Below are positions 8,480-18,141 of a stretch of 64,000 nt of DNA, piece by piece. The stretch comes from Zavarzinia compransoris (GTDB lineage: Bacteria; Pseudomonadota; Alphaproteobacteria; Zavarziniales; Zavarziniaceae). The position numbers were made by a program, and so were the translations under genes. A model generated the notes under the pieces. It was not told the DNA's origin and did not search any database. It saw only the letters and a list, made by a program, of their open reading frames with translations. Numbering within the stretch: the first letter of the stretch is position 1; every line of letters begins with the position of its first letter. The DNA is taken from contig NZ_QGLF01000001.1 of assembly GCF_003173055.1 (NCBI RefSeq), positions 751,085 to 815,084 of the forward strand, in the 5' to 3' direction.

Positions 8480-10660
8480 GTGACCGAAAGCGCCCTGAAA
8501 CCTGCGACCGAAGCCGGCAAGACCGCCGAACAGGACGCGCCGGGGGGCCCGGAAATCGCCCTGACCAACCCGGACCGTTTCATCAACCGCGAACTGTCGT
8601 GGCTTGCCTTCAACAACCGGGTGCTGGAAGAGGCGTGGAACGTCAAGCACCCCCTGCTGGAACGGCTGCGCTTCCTCTCGATCTCGGCCAACAATCTCGA
8701 TGAATTCTACATGGTGCGCGTCGCCGGCCTGCGCGGGCAGGTCCGTGCGGGCATCGAGACGCAGAGCTATGACGGCCTGACCCCGGCCCAGCAGCTGGCC
8801 GCGATCAACGCCATGGCCGGCAAGCTGATGGACGACCAGCAGCGCTGCTGGATCGACCTGACCCGGGAATTGCGCACCGCCGGCATCCTGGTGGCCCAGC
8901 CGGACGAGTTGAACGCCGAGGACCGGGCGTTCCTGTCCAACCGCTTCCTCGACTATATCTTCCCGGTGCTGACGCCGCTGGCCATCGACCCGGCCCATCC
9001 GTTCCCCTTCCTGCCGAACCTGTCGCTGGCGATCGTCATGCAGTTCAAGCGGAAGTCGGACGGGCAGGCGATGAAGGCCCTGCTGCCGCTGCCCAGCCAG
9101 ATCGAGCGGTTCATCCGCCTGCCGGGCGACGAAGTCCGCTTCATCGCCCTCGAACACGTCGTCGGCCTGTTCCTCGACCGCCTGTTCCCGAACTACGAGC
9201 TGATCGCCAAGGGCCAGTTCCGCCTGATCCGCGACAGCGACATGGAAATCGAGGAAGAGGCGGAGGATCTGGTCCGCCTGTTCGAATCGGCCCTGAAGCG
9301 CCGGCGCAAGGGCGTGGTCATCCGCCTGAAGCTCGAATCCTCCATGCCCGAGGACCTGCGCCGCTTCGTGGTCGAGGAACTGGAAGCCTCGCCGGCCGAC
9401 GTCGTCGTGGTCGACGGCATCCTCGGCCTTGCCGACACCAAGCAGCTGATCACCGACGATCGGCCGGACCTGAAGTTTCAGCCCTATAACCCCCGATTTC
9501 CCGAACGAATCCGCGATTTCGGCGGCGACTGCTTCGCCGCCATCCGGACCAAGGACATCGTCGTCCACCATCCTTACGAATCCTTCGACGTGGTGGTCCA
9601 GTTTCTGCGCCAGGCTGCGCAGGATCCTGCGGTGGTCGCGATAAAGCAGACCCTCTACCGCACCTCGAACGACAGCCCGATCGTCAAGGCGCTGGTCGAG
9701 GCGGCGGAAGCGGGCAAGGTGGTGACCGCCCTGGTCGAGCTGAAGGCCCGTTTCGACGAAGCCGCCAACATCAAATGGGCGCGCGACCTCGAACGTGCCG
9801 GCGTCCAGGTCGTCTACGGCTTCCTCGAACTGAAGACCCACGCCAAGATCAGCCTCGTCGTCCGGCGCGAGGCGGGGCAGCTGGTGACCTATACCCATTT
9901 CGGCACCGGCAACTATCACCCGATCACGGCGCGCATCTATACCGACCTGTCCTATTTCACCGCCGATCCGGTGCTGGGCCGCGACGCCGCCTATCTGTTC
10001 AACTTCCTGACCGGCTATGCCCGGCCGGAACTGCTGGTGAAGCTCTCCGCCTCGCCCGATACGCTGCGCCCGACCTTGATGCGCCTGATCGACGAAGAGA
10101 TCGAGCACGCCCGCGCCGGCCGCCCGGCCCATGTCTGGGCCAAGATGAACAGCGTGGTCGATCCGACCATCATCGACGCGCTCTACCGTGCCTCCCAGGC
10201 CGGGGTGAAGATCGAGCTGATCGTGCGCGGCATCTGCTGCCTGCGTCCCGGTGTGCCCGGCCTGTCCGAGAATATCGAGGTGAAGTCGATCGTCGGCCGC
10301 TTCCTCGAACATTCGCGCATCGTCTGCTTCGGCGCCGGCCACGACATCCCGTCGGAACACACCAAGGTCTTCATCTCGTCGGCCGACTGGATGCCCCGTA
10401 ACCTCGACCGGCGCGTCGAGACCCTGGTGCCGATCCTCAATCCGACCGTACATGCCCAGATCCTCGACCAGATCATGATCGCGAATCTGAAGGACGAGGC
10501 GCAGTCCTGGGTGCTGAAGTCGGACGGCTCCTTCGCCCGCGTTACCGTCAAGGACGGCGGCTTTTCGGCGCACAATTACTTCATGACCAATCCGAGCTTG
10601 TCGGGGCGTGGCAAGGCGCTTAAGACCGGCCAGGCACCGCGTCTGGTGCTGGATACCTGA
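8480..10660 (+). CDS. ppk1: polyphosphate kinase 1
   Basis: Reversible ATP:polyphosphate phosphotransferase that builds long polyphosphate chains from ATP. 726 residues. The N-terminal domain opens with [20 protein letters not shown], followed by the head domain and two phospholipase-D-like domains. The autophosphorylated histidine is His454 in KTHAKISLV, and the second catalytic histidine is His611 in FLEHSRI. The C-terminal part (RRVETLVPI) matches the family end. ATG 8480 follows GAGGAGCGAACC. It is followed after 14 bases by ppx, so synthesis and breakdown of polyphosphate are co-encoded. Confidence 0.97.
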   Translation: MTESALKPATEAGKTAEQDAPGGPEIALTNPDRFINRELSWLAFNNRVLEEAWNVKHPLLERLRFLSISANNLDEFYMVRVAGLRGQVRAGIETQSYDGLTPAQQLAAINAMAGKLMDDQQRCWIDLTRELRTAGILVAQPDELNAEDRAFLSNRFLDYIFPVLTPLAIDPAHPFPFLPNLSLAIVMQFKRKSDGQAMKALLPLPSQIERFIRLPGDEVRFIALEHVVGLFLDRLFPNYELIAKGQFRLIRDSDMEIEEEAEDLVRLFESALKRRRKGVVIRLKLESSMPEDLRRFVVEELEASPADVVVVDGILGLADTKQLITDDRPDLKFQPYNPRFPERIRDFGGDCFAAIRTKDIVVHHPYESFDVVVQFLRQAAQDPAVVAIKQTLYRTSNDSPIVKALVEAAEAGKVVTALVELKARFDEAANIKWARDLERAGVQVVYGFLELKTHAKISLVVRREAGQLVTYTHFGTGNYHPITARIYTDLSYFTADPVLGRDAAYLFNFLTGYARPELLVKLSASPDTLRPTLMRLIDEEIEHARAGRPAHVWAKMNSVVDPTIIDALYRASQAGVKIELIVRGICCLRPGVPGLSENIEVKSIVGRFLEHSRIVCFGAGHDIPSEHTKVFISSADWMPRNLDRRVETLVPILNPTVHAQILDQIMIANLKDEAQSWVLKSDGSFARVTVKDGGFSAHNYFMTNPSLSGRGKALKTGQAPRLVLDT

Positions 10661-10674
10661 TAGCCTGGATCGTG

Positions 10675-12186
10675 ATGAGTATTGCCGAGGCAGCAACGCA
10701 GCGAACACGCGGAAAACATGGCGGACGGGTCGGGGTCGTCGATATCGGCTCCAACTCCGTTCGTCTGGTGGTCTATGAAGGCGGCGGGCGCAACCCTGCC
10801 GCCATGTTCAACGAAAAAGTCCTGGCCGGTCTCGGCCGGCGCCTGGGCTCGACCGGGCGGCTGGACGAGGATGGCCTGAAATCGGCCTATGCCGCCCTGG
10901 AGCGCTTCACCGCGCTGTCCCGGGTGATGGGGGTCAGCCATCTCGATATCGTCGCCACGGCCGCGGTCCGCGATGCCAGCGACGGGCCCGATTTCGTCAC
11001 CCGCGCCAGCGAGATCGCGGGCATGCCGGTTCGTGTGCTCTCGGGCCAGGAAGAAGCCTATTTCTCGGCCGAGGGCGTGCTCTCGGCGATTCCCGATGCC
11101 GATGGCCTCGTCGGCGATCTCGGCGGCGGCAGTCTCGAAGTCGTATTGGTCGGCAAGGGGCAGGTGGGGGCGCAGGCGACCATGCCGCTCGGCCCCTTGC
11201 GCCTGATGGAAGCCGCCCAGGGCGACCGCGCCAAGGCGACCGAGATCATCGACCAGGCCCTGGCCGGCCTGCCCTGGCTCGACCAGGTGCGGGGGCGCAG
11301 TTTCTATGCCGTCGGCGGGGCGTGGCGGGCGCTGGCCAAGATCCATATGGCGCAATGTTCCTATCCCTTGCGCGTGCTGCATCACTACCGCATCCAGCGC
11401 GGCGATGTCCGCGACCTGTCCCGGGTGATCGCCAATCTCTCGCGCGAGAGCCTGGAGCGCATCTCGGGCCTGTCGCGCCGGCGCCTGGACACGCTGCCCC
11501 TGGCCGCGCTGATCCTCGACCGGGTGCTGAAGGCGGCCAAGCCGCGCGATGTCGTCTTCTCGTCCTATGGCCTCCGCGAGGGCCTGCTCTACAGCCGGCT
11601 GCCCTCGCGCGAGCGGGTGCTCGATCCCCTGATCGAGACCGCCTGCGAAGTGGGCGCCCGCATGGGCCGCTTCGCCGAACACGGCGACGAGATGGCGCGC
11701 TGGACGGAAGACCTCTTCGCCGGGGAAAGCCCGGCGGAGGCACGGCTGCGCCGGGCTGCCTGCCACCTGTCCGATATCGGCTGGCGCGGCCATCCCGACT
11801 ATCGCGCCCAGCAGAGCCTGTTCGAGATCCTGCGCGGGCCCTTCGTCGGCATCGATCACCAGGGCCGGGCCCAGGTGGCGCTGGCGATCTATGCCCGCTA
11901 CGACGGCGATCCGGAGGCGGGCGCCTGCCGCCAGGCTTCCGCCGTGCTGGACGAGCGCCAGGTCCTGCGCGCCCAGGTCATGGGCAGCGCCTTCCGCCTC
12001 GGCCATGTGCTGACCGGCGGCACGCCCGGCGTGCTGCACGAATGCCCCCTGGAGTTCCGGGACGAGGCCCTGGTCCTGACCCTCGCGCCGCGCCATGCCG
12101 ATCTCGACGGCGAAGTGGTGCAGCGCCGGCTGGCCACCATCGGCCGCCTGCTCGGCCGCGCCACCCGGGTGGAACGGCCAGCCTAG
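10675..12186 (+). CDS. ppx: exopolyphosphatase, Ppx/GppA family
   Basis: Cytoplasmic phosphatase of the ASKHA fold that removes terminal phosphates from polyphosphate; family members may also cleave pppGpp. About 503 residues. Motifs include VVDIGSNSVRLVVY (N-terminal phosphate loop), ATAAVRDASDG, SGQEEAYFS, and the second phosphate loop GDLGGGSLE. The C-terminal half has an HD-like helical domain (CHLSDIGWRGHPDY). A GTG directly before the ATG (10672) could also serve as start. The gene ends in a CTAG that supplies stop codons for both this gene and the convergent PrsW gene. Confidence 0.93.
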   Translation: MSIAEAATQRTRGKHGGRVGVVDIGSNSVRLVVYEGGGRNPAAMFNEKVLAGLGRRLGSTGRLDEDGLKSAYAALERFTALSRVMGVSHLDIVATAAVRDASDGPDFVTRASEIAGMPVRVLSGQEEAYFSAEGVLSAIPDADGLVGDLGGGSLEVVLVGKGQVGAQATMPLGPLRLMEAAQGDRAKATEIIDQALAGLPWLDQVRGRSFYAVGGAWRALAKIHMAQCSYPLRVLHHYRIQRGDVRDLSRVIANLSRESLERISGLSRRRLDTLPLAALILDRVLKAAKPRDVVFSSYGLREGLLYSRLPSRERVLDPLIETACEVGARMGRFAEHGDEMARWTEDLFAGESPAEARLRRAACHLSDIGWRGHPDYRAQQSLFEILRGPFVGIDHQGRAQVALAIYARYDGDPEAGACRQASAVLDERQVLRAQVMGSAFRLGHVLTGGTPGVLHECPLEFRDEALVLTLAPRHADLDGEVVQRRLATIGRLLGRATRVERPA

Positions 12187-12932
12187 CCCCGCAGCTCGTG
12201 CGGGCCGGCGGCGAGGCTTGCCGCCGCCGTGCCTGCCAGCATCGCCTGCTGCTCGCGCCGCAGGCGCCGTTGCAGGCGAAGCGCCCAGACCACGGCAATG
12301 ATCAGCGTACCGAGGCCGAGCACGATCCAGGCGATATCGCCCGAATAGGACGTGGCCAGCAGGCCGAGGTCATAGAGCCCATGCAGGACCATGGGCACCA
12401 GATAGGCGGCGAAGAGCATCGAGCGGCGCCGCGCCGGCTCGAAATGGGCGCGGGCGATATAGAAGCCCATGATGGCGCCGAAGGTGGCATGAGCCGGCAC
12501 CGCGGTGAGGGCGCGCAGGATGGCGATGCTCAGCCAGCCGTCGCCGCTGCCGATGACATAGGCGATGTTTTCGAGGGTGGCGAAGCCGAGCGAGGCGACG
12601 ACGCCGTAGACGAGCCCGTCCATCGGTTCGTCGAATGCTTTGAGGTTGCGGGCGAAAGCGACCAGAACCGCCAGTTTGAACGCTTCCTCCGGGATCGCGG
12701 CCAGGATGAAGCCCTCGGTCGCGGCGCGGGCGATCGGGGCGAGAAGGTCCGGCTGCAGGACCTCGGTCAGGGGGGCGGCAAAGACGAGGACGGGAATGAC
12801 CGTGAGCACGCCGAAGAAGAACGTCCCGAGAATGCCGCCGAGCGGTTCCGGAAAGCGGTCCCCGAAGATGAAATAGACCAGCAAGATCAGGGACGGCAAC
12901 ACGGCCGCCCCGATCATGATCAGCGCCGTCAT
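12183..12932 (-). CDS. PrsW-type intramembrane protease
   Basis: Polytopic protein of the PrsW (PF13367) family, membrane-embedded metalloproteases named for Bacillus PrsW, which cleaves an anti-sigma factor. 249 residues with about seven hydrophobic segments. The family residues are all visible: PEEAFK (EExxK), FATLENIAY (FxxxEN), AHATFGAIMG (HxxxG) and LHGLYD (HxxxD). The C-terminus is a basic cytoplasmic tail. It is inserted between ppx and rnd, and no substrate candidate such as an anti-sigma factor lies nearby, so its target is unknown. Confidence 0.85.
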   Translation of the reverse strand: MTALIMIGAAVLPSLILLVYFIFGDRFPEPLGGILGTFFFGVLTVIPVLVFAAPLTEVLQPDLLAPIARAATEGFILAAIPEEAFKLAVLVAFARNLKAFDEPMDGLVYGVVASLGFATLENIAYVIGSGDGWLSIAILRALTAVPAHATFGAIMGFYIARAHFEPARRRSMLFAAYLVPMVLHGLYDLGLLATSYSGDIAWIVLGLGTLIIAVVWALRLQRRLRREQQAMLAGTAAASLAAGPHELRG

Positions 12933-12961
12933 CGCCCCCCCTGTTCAGCGGCCCTGCGGAC

Positions 12962-14134
12962 CTAAGCCTCTTTTCCCAGCCGGATCAGGCGGATGCGCCG
13001 CCCCTCGGCGGCCAGCGCCAGCTTGCCGTGCTTCAGGGCCAGGGCCTGCTCGCCGAAGACTTCGCGCCGCCAGCCGCGCAGGGCCGGGACATCGGCCGCA
13101 TCGTCGCCCGCGATCTGTTCGAGATCGGCGGTATTGGCGACCAGTTTCTGGGCGACGCCATGGTCCTCGCACTGAAGTTTCAGCATGACCTTGAGAAGCT
13201 CGACCAGCGGCCCGACGCCGCGCGGCGGCTCGACCGTCTTCTCCGGCTCCGGCAGGTCACTGTCCGGACAGTTCAGGCCGCGCAGCACGGCTTCGAGCAA
13301 CGAGGGGCCGAGCTTGCCGTCGGCAAAACCCTTGGGCACGCCGCGCGACTGCTTCATTTCCTCGATCGAGGCGGGCGGGTGGGCCGCCAGTTCCAGCAGG
13401 GCGTCGTCCTTCAGCATGCGGCCGCGCGGCAGGTCGCGGGCCCGGGCCTCGAGTTCGCGCCAGGCCGTGACCTCGCGCAGGACGGCCAGGAAGCGGCGGT
13501 TGGTGGTCCGGGTCTTGATCCGCTGCCAGGCTTGTTCCGGCTCGACGATATAGGTCGCGGGGTCCATCAGGACCGCCATCTCGTCGTTCAGCCATTCGGT
13601 GCGGTCGCTGCGTTCCAGTTCCGCCCAAAGGGTCTCATAGACTTTGCGCAGGTGGGTGACGTCGCCGATGGCATATTGCAATTGCCGCTCGGTCAGCGGG
13701 CGGCGGGTCCAGTCGGTGAAGCGCGACGATTTGTCAAGGGCGGCGCGGGCGATCTTGGCCACCAGGGTCTCGTAGGACACGCTGTCGCCATAGCCGCAGA
13801 CCATGGCCGCCACCTGGGTATCGAACAGGGGTTCCGGAATCCGGCCGGACAGGCGCAGGAAAATCTCGATATCCTGGCGGGCGGCATGGAACACCTTCAG
13901 GACCTTGGGGTCGACCATCAGGTCGAGCAGGGGCTGAAGGTCGATCAGGGGCGCCAAAGGATCGATGATCGCCGCGACGTCGGGGCCGGCGACCTGCACC
14001 AGGCACAGTTTCGGCCAGTAGGAATTGTCGCGCAGGAACTCAGTATCGACCGTGACATAGTCGGCGGTTTTCAAGCGATCGACGAGGGCGGTCAGCGCGG
14101 CGCTGTCGGTGATGTGGATAAAGCCCTTGGGCAT
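12962..14134 (-). CDS. rnd: ribonuclease D
   Basis: 3'-5' exoribonuclease that trims tRNA precursors and other structured RNAs. 390 residues. The DEDD nuclease domain begins near the N-terminus with VDTEFLRD (Asp30 and Glu32) and continues with HAARQDIEIF and the later tyrosine/aspartate motif in QYAIGDVTHLRKVYE. An HRDC domain follows from about residue 205 (RELEARARDLPRGRMLKDD). Members of the family act in the cytoplasm with divalent metals. A TATAAT hexamer at 14166-14161 on this strand may be its -10 box. Confidence 0.95.
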   Translation of the reverse strand: MPKGFIHITDSAALTALVDRLKTADYVTVDTEFLRDNSYWPKLCLVQVAGPDVAAIIDPLAPLIDLQPLLDLMVDPKVLKVFHAARQDIEIFLRLSGRIPEPLFDTQVAAMVCGYGDSVSYETLVAKIARAALDKSSRFTDWTRRPLTERQLQYAIGDVTHLRKVYETLWAELERSDRTEWLNDEMAVLMDPATYIVEPEQAWQRIKTRTTNRRFLAVLREVTAWRELEARARDLPRGRMLKDDALLELAAHPPASIEEMKQSRGVPKGFADGKLGPSLLEAVLRGLNCPDSDLPEPEKTVEPPRGVGPLVELLKVMLKLQCEDHGVAQKLVANTADLEQIAGDDAADVPALRGWRREVFGEQALALKHGKLALAAEGRRIRLIRLGKEA

Positions 14135-14167
14135 CGGAAAATCGTTCGTCCCTTCAATACATTATAA

Positions 14168-14198
14168 GGCGTTCCTGATTGTGGATATCAGGAACGCC
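14168..14198 (-). terminator. 12-bp hairpin over the Rieske gene's stop codon
   Basis: GGCGTTCCTGAT and ATCAGGAACGCC form a perfect 12-bp stem around a 7-base loop. The stem's distal arm contains the TGA stop (14190-14188) of the oxygenase gene. On the minus strand it is followed by TTATAATG instead of a clean U tract, so termination may be partial, and the same bases offer a -10 box for rnd. Confidence 0.55.
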
Positions 14199-15297
14199 AG
14201 CGCAGCACCCGCGCTTTGACCGGATTCTTGAAGTCACGCCCTTCCGCCTTGGCGCGGGCGAATTCCTTCTTCAGGAGATAGTACCACTTGGCCTGGGTAT
14301 CGGCGTCTTCGAGCAGCATCAGCGAGGGATTATGGGCAAGGCCCGCCTGCTGCATGGTGACGACGGCGCCGTCCTGCTTCAGGAAGGTGCGCGCGAAATG
14401 GCGCAGCACCGGCTTCAGCAGGGTGATCCAGGGCATGGTCCAATACATGGTCTGGGTGATCTCGCAACTGGTCGGGGTCAGCGGCGTGATCGTGGTGATG
14501 CCGGCGAAACGGTGCCGGCCGACCGTGATCTCCTCGGTCCGGACGCCGGGCAGGCGGAAGGCGATCTCCGTCTCCGGCTTGCCGCCGAGGAGCCGGTAGG
14601 CGAAGGAGTTGCTCGACGGCGCATGGCGCACCATGGTGAAGCCGAGCGCGGAGGGGGCGAAGGCTTTGGCCTTCTCATGCATGGAGGCTTTGGTCCGCCA
14701 CCACCAGGAGCGGTGGACATAGGGCCCATGGGCGGGATCCATCAGGCCGACCACCGCATCGTCGAGCGGGCAGGGGAAGACCATCGTCTCGATATGCGAG
14801 GGGCGGGCATCGGGGGCGAAGCCGGGCACGTCCGGCACCGGCGTCGCCGCCGCCGCCGCCTCGTCGCCGATGAAGATCCAGACCAGCCCGTGCTGTTCGG
14901 CGACCGGGTAGCGGCGCACCTTGATGCGGTCGATCCGCACCGCCTGGTCGGCGGTCAGGGCCGGAATCGCGGTGCAGGTCCCCGTGCCGTCGAAACGCCA
15001 GCCGTGATAGCAGCATTCGACTTCCCGGCCGTCGAACCGGCCGCAGGACAGCGGAATGCCCCGGTGGGGGCAGAGGTCGCGCAGCGCGAAGACCTTGCCG
15101 TCCGCGTCGCGGGCGAAGAGCACGGGCTCGCCCAGGATGGTCTTCGCCTGCATGCGGCCCGGCTTCAGGCCGCGGCCCGGCAGCGCCATGTACCAGAGGT
15201 CGCGCAGCCAGACCGGCGCATCGATCCCGCGGGCCGGGCGCATTTCGCTGCCGGCGATCTCGGGCGAGGGGGCGATCGACAAGGGCTGATCGGTCAA
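14188..15297 (-). CDS. Rieske non-heme iron oxygenase
   Basis: Aromatic-ring-hydroxylating or demethylating oxygenase alpha subunit, which activates O2 at a mononuclear iron fed by a Rieske cluster. 369 residues. The Rieske ligands are C-x-H in LCPHRG and C-x2-H in CCYHGW. The catalytic iron motif D-x2-H-x4-H is present in DPAHGPYVH, with the usual partner Asp expected later. The domain layout resembles the single-component LLS1/PAO-like branch. No ferredoxin or reductase gene is adjacent, so electrons must come from elsewhere. It sits divergent from aspS, between rnd and aspS, and seems an insert in that neighbourhood. Substrate is unknown. Confidence 0.9.
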   Translation of the reverse strand: MTDQPLSIAPSPEIAGSEMRPARGIDAPVWLRDLWYMALPGRGLKPGRMQAKTILGEPVLFARDADGKVFALRDLCPHRGIPLSCGRFDGREVECCYHGWRFDGTGTCTAIPALTADQAVRIDRIKVRRYPVAEQHGLVWIFIGDEAAAAATPVPDVPGFAPDARPSHIETMVFPCPLDDAVVGLMDPAHGPYVHRSWWWRTKASMHEKAKAFAPSALGFTMVRHAPSSNSFAYRLLGGKPETEIAFRLPGVRTEEITVGRHRFAGITTITPLTPTSCEITQTMYWTMPWITLLKPVLRHFARTFLKQDGAVVTMQQAGLAHNPSLMLLEDADTQAKWYYLLKKEFARAKAEGRDFKNPVKARVLRWRS

Positions 15298-15399
15298 AAT
15301 CGGTTCCAGCGGTACAGGGTCGGCACTGTTTCGCTTGTTAGCAAATTTCTCCGCGAAATGCGCTAGCGGCCATGGCCTGCGGCGATTTTTACGAAAAGG

Positions 15400-15413
15400 G
15401 CCGATATATCGGC
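15400..15413. promoter_or_regulatory. 14-bp perfect palindrome between the Rieske gene and aspS
   Basis: GCCGATATATCGGC reads the same on both strands and lies in the 216-base divergent region, 103 bases before the Rieske start and 101 before aspS. Size and symmetry suit a dimeric repressor site, but no regulator gene is close by. The rest of the region shows no clear promoter to me. Confidence 0.35.
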
Positions 15414-15513
15414 GATCGGGCGGCGGAATTTTAGCCGCTAAAGGGCAGTGCCCGGCTTGCTAAGCCGCGCCCGCGACCGTAAAACCCGGCGATCGCATCG
15501 GAGTCGTTAAACC

Positions 15514-17295
15514 ATGCACGCCTATCGCACGCATACCTGCGGCCAGCTGACCGCTGCCGACATTGGGTCGACCGTCCGGGTTTCCGGCTGGGTCCATCGC
15601 AAGCGCGACCACGGCAATCTGCTGTTCGTCGACCTGCGCGACCATTACGGCATCACCCAATGCGTGATCGAGATCGACGAGGGCGCCGCCGCCTTCAAGA
15701 CCGTCGAGGTGCTGCGTGCCGAGTCGGTGGTCACCGTCACCGGCCGCGTGGTGAAGCGCGCCGAGGGCACGGAGAACCCGAACCTCGCGACCGGCGCCAT
15801 CGAAGTGCGCATCGCCGAGATCGCGGTCCAGTCGGCGGCGGAAGAATTGCCGATGCCGGTCTTCGGCGACCACGACTATCCGGAAGACATCCGCCTGAAG
15901 TACCGCTTCCTGGACCTGCGCCGGGACAAGCTGCACCAGAACATCATCCTGCGCTCGAAGGTGATCGCATCCCTTCGCCAGCGCATGATCGAGCAGGGCT
16001 TCATGGAATTCCAGACGCCGATCCTGACGGCGTCGTCGCCTGAGGGCGCCCGCGACTTCCTGGTCCCCAGCCGCATGCACCCGGGCAAGTTCTACGCGCT
16101 GCCCCAGGCGCCGCAGCAGTTCAAGCAGCTCCTGATGGTCGCCGGCTTCGACCGCTATTTCCAGATCGCCCCCTGTTTCCGCGACGAGGATGCCCGCGCC
16201 GACCGCAGCCCCGGCGAATTCTACCAGCTCGATCTCGAGATGAGCTTCGTCACCCAGGACGACGTCTTCGCCGCGGTCGAGCCGGTGGTCGCCGGCGTCT
16301 TCCGCGAATTCTCGACCAGGGCGATCGCCGAGGGCTCGTTCCCGCATATCGCCTATCGCGATTCCATGCTCTGGTACGGCAACGACAAGCCGGACCTGCG
16401 CAACCCGCTGAAGATCGTCGACGTCTCGGAAATCTTCCGCGGCTCGGGCTTCGGCATTTTCGCCAAGGCGGTGGAGCAGGGCGCGGTGGTGCGCGGCATC
16501 CCGGCCCCCGGCGCCGGCAGCCAGCCGCGCAGCTTCTTCGACAAGCTGAACGACTGGGCCCGCTCGGAAGGCGCGGCCGGCCTCGGCTATGTCATTTTCG
16601 AGGGCGAGGCGGGCAAGGGCCCGGTGGCCAAGAACATCGGCCCCGAGCGCGTGGCGCAACTGAAGGAACTCGCCGGCCTCAAGGACGGCGACGCCATCTT
16701 CTTCGCCTGCGACAAGGAATTGCCCGCGGCCAAGCTGGCCGGCCTTGCCCGCACCCGCATCGGTACCGAGCTTGGCCTGATCGAGCAGGGCGTGTTCCGC
16801 TTCTGCTGGATCGTCGACTTCCCGATGTTCGAATATGACGAGGACGAGAAGAAGATCATCTTCTCGCACAACCCGTTCTCGATGCCCCAGGGCGGCATGG
16901 AGGCGCTGCTGACGCAGGATCCGCTGACCATCAACGCCTATCAGTACGACATCGTCTGCAACGGCATCGAACTGTCGTCGGGCGCGATCCGGAACCATCG
17001 CCCGGACATCATGCTGAAAGCCTTCGAGATCGCCGGCTATCCGGCGGACGAGGTCGAGCGCCGCTTCGGCGGCATGCTGAACGCCTTCCGCTATGGCGCG
17101 CCGCCCCACGGCGGCATCGCGCCGGGTGTCGACCGCATGGTCATGCTGCTGGCGGACGAGCCGAACATCCGCGAGGTCATCGTCTTCCCGATGAACCAGA
17201 AGGCGGAAGACCTGATGATGGGCGCGCCGGCCGAGGTGACGCCGAAACAGCTGCGCGAGCTTTCGATCCGCCTCGCCCTGCCCGAGAAGAAGTAA
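15514..17295 (+). CDS. aspS: aspartyl-tRNA synthetase
   Basis: Class II aminoacyl-tRNA synthetase charging tRNA-Asp. 593 residues, the bacterial type length. It begins with the anticodon-binding OB fold ([37 protein letters not shown]), then motif 1/2 regions ([21 protein letters not shown]), the bacterial GAD insertion domain (about 290-410), and motif 3 ([13 protein letters not shown]) near the end. ATG 15514 follows CGGAG at a slightly long distance. In alphaproteobacteria this enzyme is often non-discriminating and works with GatCAB; nothing here decides that. Confidence 0.97.
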   Translation: MHAYRTHTCGQLTAADIGSTVRVSGWVHRKRDHGNLLFVDLRDHYGITQCVIEIDEGAAAFKTVEVLRAESVVTVTGRVVKRAEGTENPNLATGAIEVRIAEIAVQSAAEELPMPVFGDHDYPEDIRLKYRFLDLRRDKLHQNIILRSKVIASLRQRMIEQGFMEFQTPILTASSPEGARDFLVPSRMHPGKFYALPQAPQQFKQLLMVAGFDRYFQIAPCFRDEDARADRSPGEFYQLDLEMSFVTQDDVFAAVEPVVAGVFREFSTRAIAEGSFPHIAYRDSMLWYGNDKPDLRNPLKIVDVSEIFRGSGFGIFAKAVEQGAVVRGIPAPGAGSQPRSFFDKLNDWARSEGAAGLGYVIFEGEAGKGPVAKNIGPERVAQLKELAGLKDGDAIFFACDKELPAAKLAGLARTRIGTELGLIEQGVFRFCWIVDFPMFEYDEDEKKIIFSHNPFSMPQGGMEALLTQDPLTINAYQYDIVCNGIELSSGAIRNHRPDIMLKAFEIAGYPADEVERRFGGMLNAFRYGAPPHGGIAPGVDRMVMLLADEPNIREVIVFPMNQKAEDLMMGAPAEVTPKQLRELSIRLALPEKK

Positions 17296-17302
17296 GCGGC
17301 GC

Positions 17303-17333
17303 GAAGGCCGGCCCCTCAGGGGGGCTGGCCTTC
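17303..17333 (+). terminator. GC-rich hairpin after aspS
   Basis: GAAGGCCGGCCCC pairs with a GGGGCTGGCCTTC arm (one G-U) around a short loop eight bases past the aspS stop. There is no run of T after it, so it may be a weak terminator or an mRNA-stabilising stem. Confidence 0.5.
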
Positions 17334-17394
17334 GCCAGCCGAACGAGTCATCGTCCGGCCCGGACCCTGAACCACAGGGCGAGGGAGGATAATC

Positions 17395-18033
17395 ATGATT
17401 CTGTACGGTGCCATTCTGTCGCCCTTCGTGCGCAAGGCGCTGCTCGCCTTGAAGGAAAAGGGCCTGGCCTTCGAGCATCAGATGGTGATGCCGGGCGACA
17501 AGTCGCCGGCCTTCCGCGCGCTCAGCCCCTTCGGCAAGATCCCGGCGTTTGCGGACGGCGACTTCAAGATCTGCGACTCGACCGCGATCGTCACCTATCT
17601 CGACGCCAAATATCCCGAGACGCCGGTGCTGCCCGCCGATCCGGCGGAACGCGCCCGCGCCATCTGGTTCGAGGAATTCTCGGACACCATCGTCGGCGCC
17701 CAGGTCGGCGCCCTGTTCTGGAACCGGGTGGTGGCGCCCCGCTTCATGGGCCAGAAGGGCGATGACGCCGCCGCCGACAAGGCCGAGCGCGAAGGCCTGC
17801 CGCCGATCCTCGACTATCTGGAGACCCAGATCCAGGCGAACAACCTGCTGGTCGGCCAGACGGTTTCGATCGCCGATCTTTCCCTCGGCGCCCAGTTCGT
17901 CAACCTCGCCTATGCCGGGGTCGAGGTCGATGCGGCGAAATACCCGAAGCTCGCCGGCTATCTGGCGGTGATCCAGGCCCGTCCGGCCTTCATCGAGGTG
18001 CTGGCGGCGGAAAAGGCGCTGATGGGCGGCTGA
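17395..18033 (+). CDS. glutathione S-transferase family protein
   Basis: Cytosolic GST fold of 212 residues. The thioredoxin-like N-terminal domain (1-80) starts LYGAILSPFVRKALLALKEKG and has the glutathione-binding cis-Pro/Ser region SPFGKIPAFADGD...CDSTAIVTYLDAKYP. An all-helical C-terminal domain follows (90-205), with LSIADLS-like SIADLSLGAQ. The catalytic Ser/Tyr is likely Ser8 in the first loop. No nearby gene tells the substrate; conjugation or reduction of small electrophiles is the family guess. A GAGGGAGGA-like ribosome-binding site precedes the ATG. Confidence 0.88.
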   Translation: MILYGAILSPFVRKALLALKEKGLAFEHQMVMPGDKSPAFRALSPFGKIPAFADGDFKICDSTAIVTYLDAKYPETPVLPADPAERARAIWFEEFSDTIVGAQVGALFWNRVVAPRFMGQKGDDAAADKAEREGLPPILDYLETQIQANNLLVGQTVSIADLSLGAQFVNLAYAGVEVDAAKYPKLAGYLAVIQARPAFIEVLAAEKALMGG

Positions 18034-18042
18034 CGTTTCGCC

Positions 18043-18081
18043 GCATGGCAGCCATGCCGTACCCATAGTGTGCGGCATGGC
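18043..18081 (+). promoter_or_regulatory. mutually exclusive hairpins before rpiB
   Basis: GCATGGC occurs at 18043-18049 and again at 18075-18081, with its complement GCCATGC between them at 18051-18057. The middle element can pair with either copy: almost back to back with the first, or as a 9-bp stem GCCATGCCG/CGGCATGGC with a 13-base loop. This lies between the GST stop and the rpiB start. It could be a small attenuator-like switch, a processing site or chance. Confidence 0.35.
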
Positions 18082-18141
18082 ATTGCCTCTCGACATCTGG
18101 TAAGTTCCGGCCCCTGCTTCACTTTCGGAAGGCGCTTCGCC

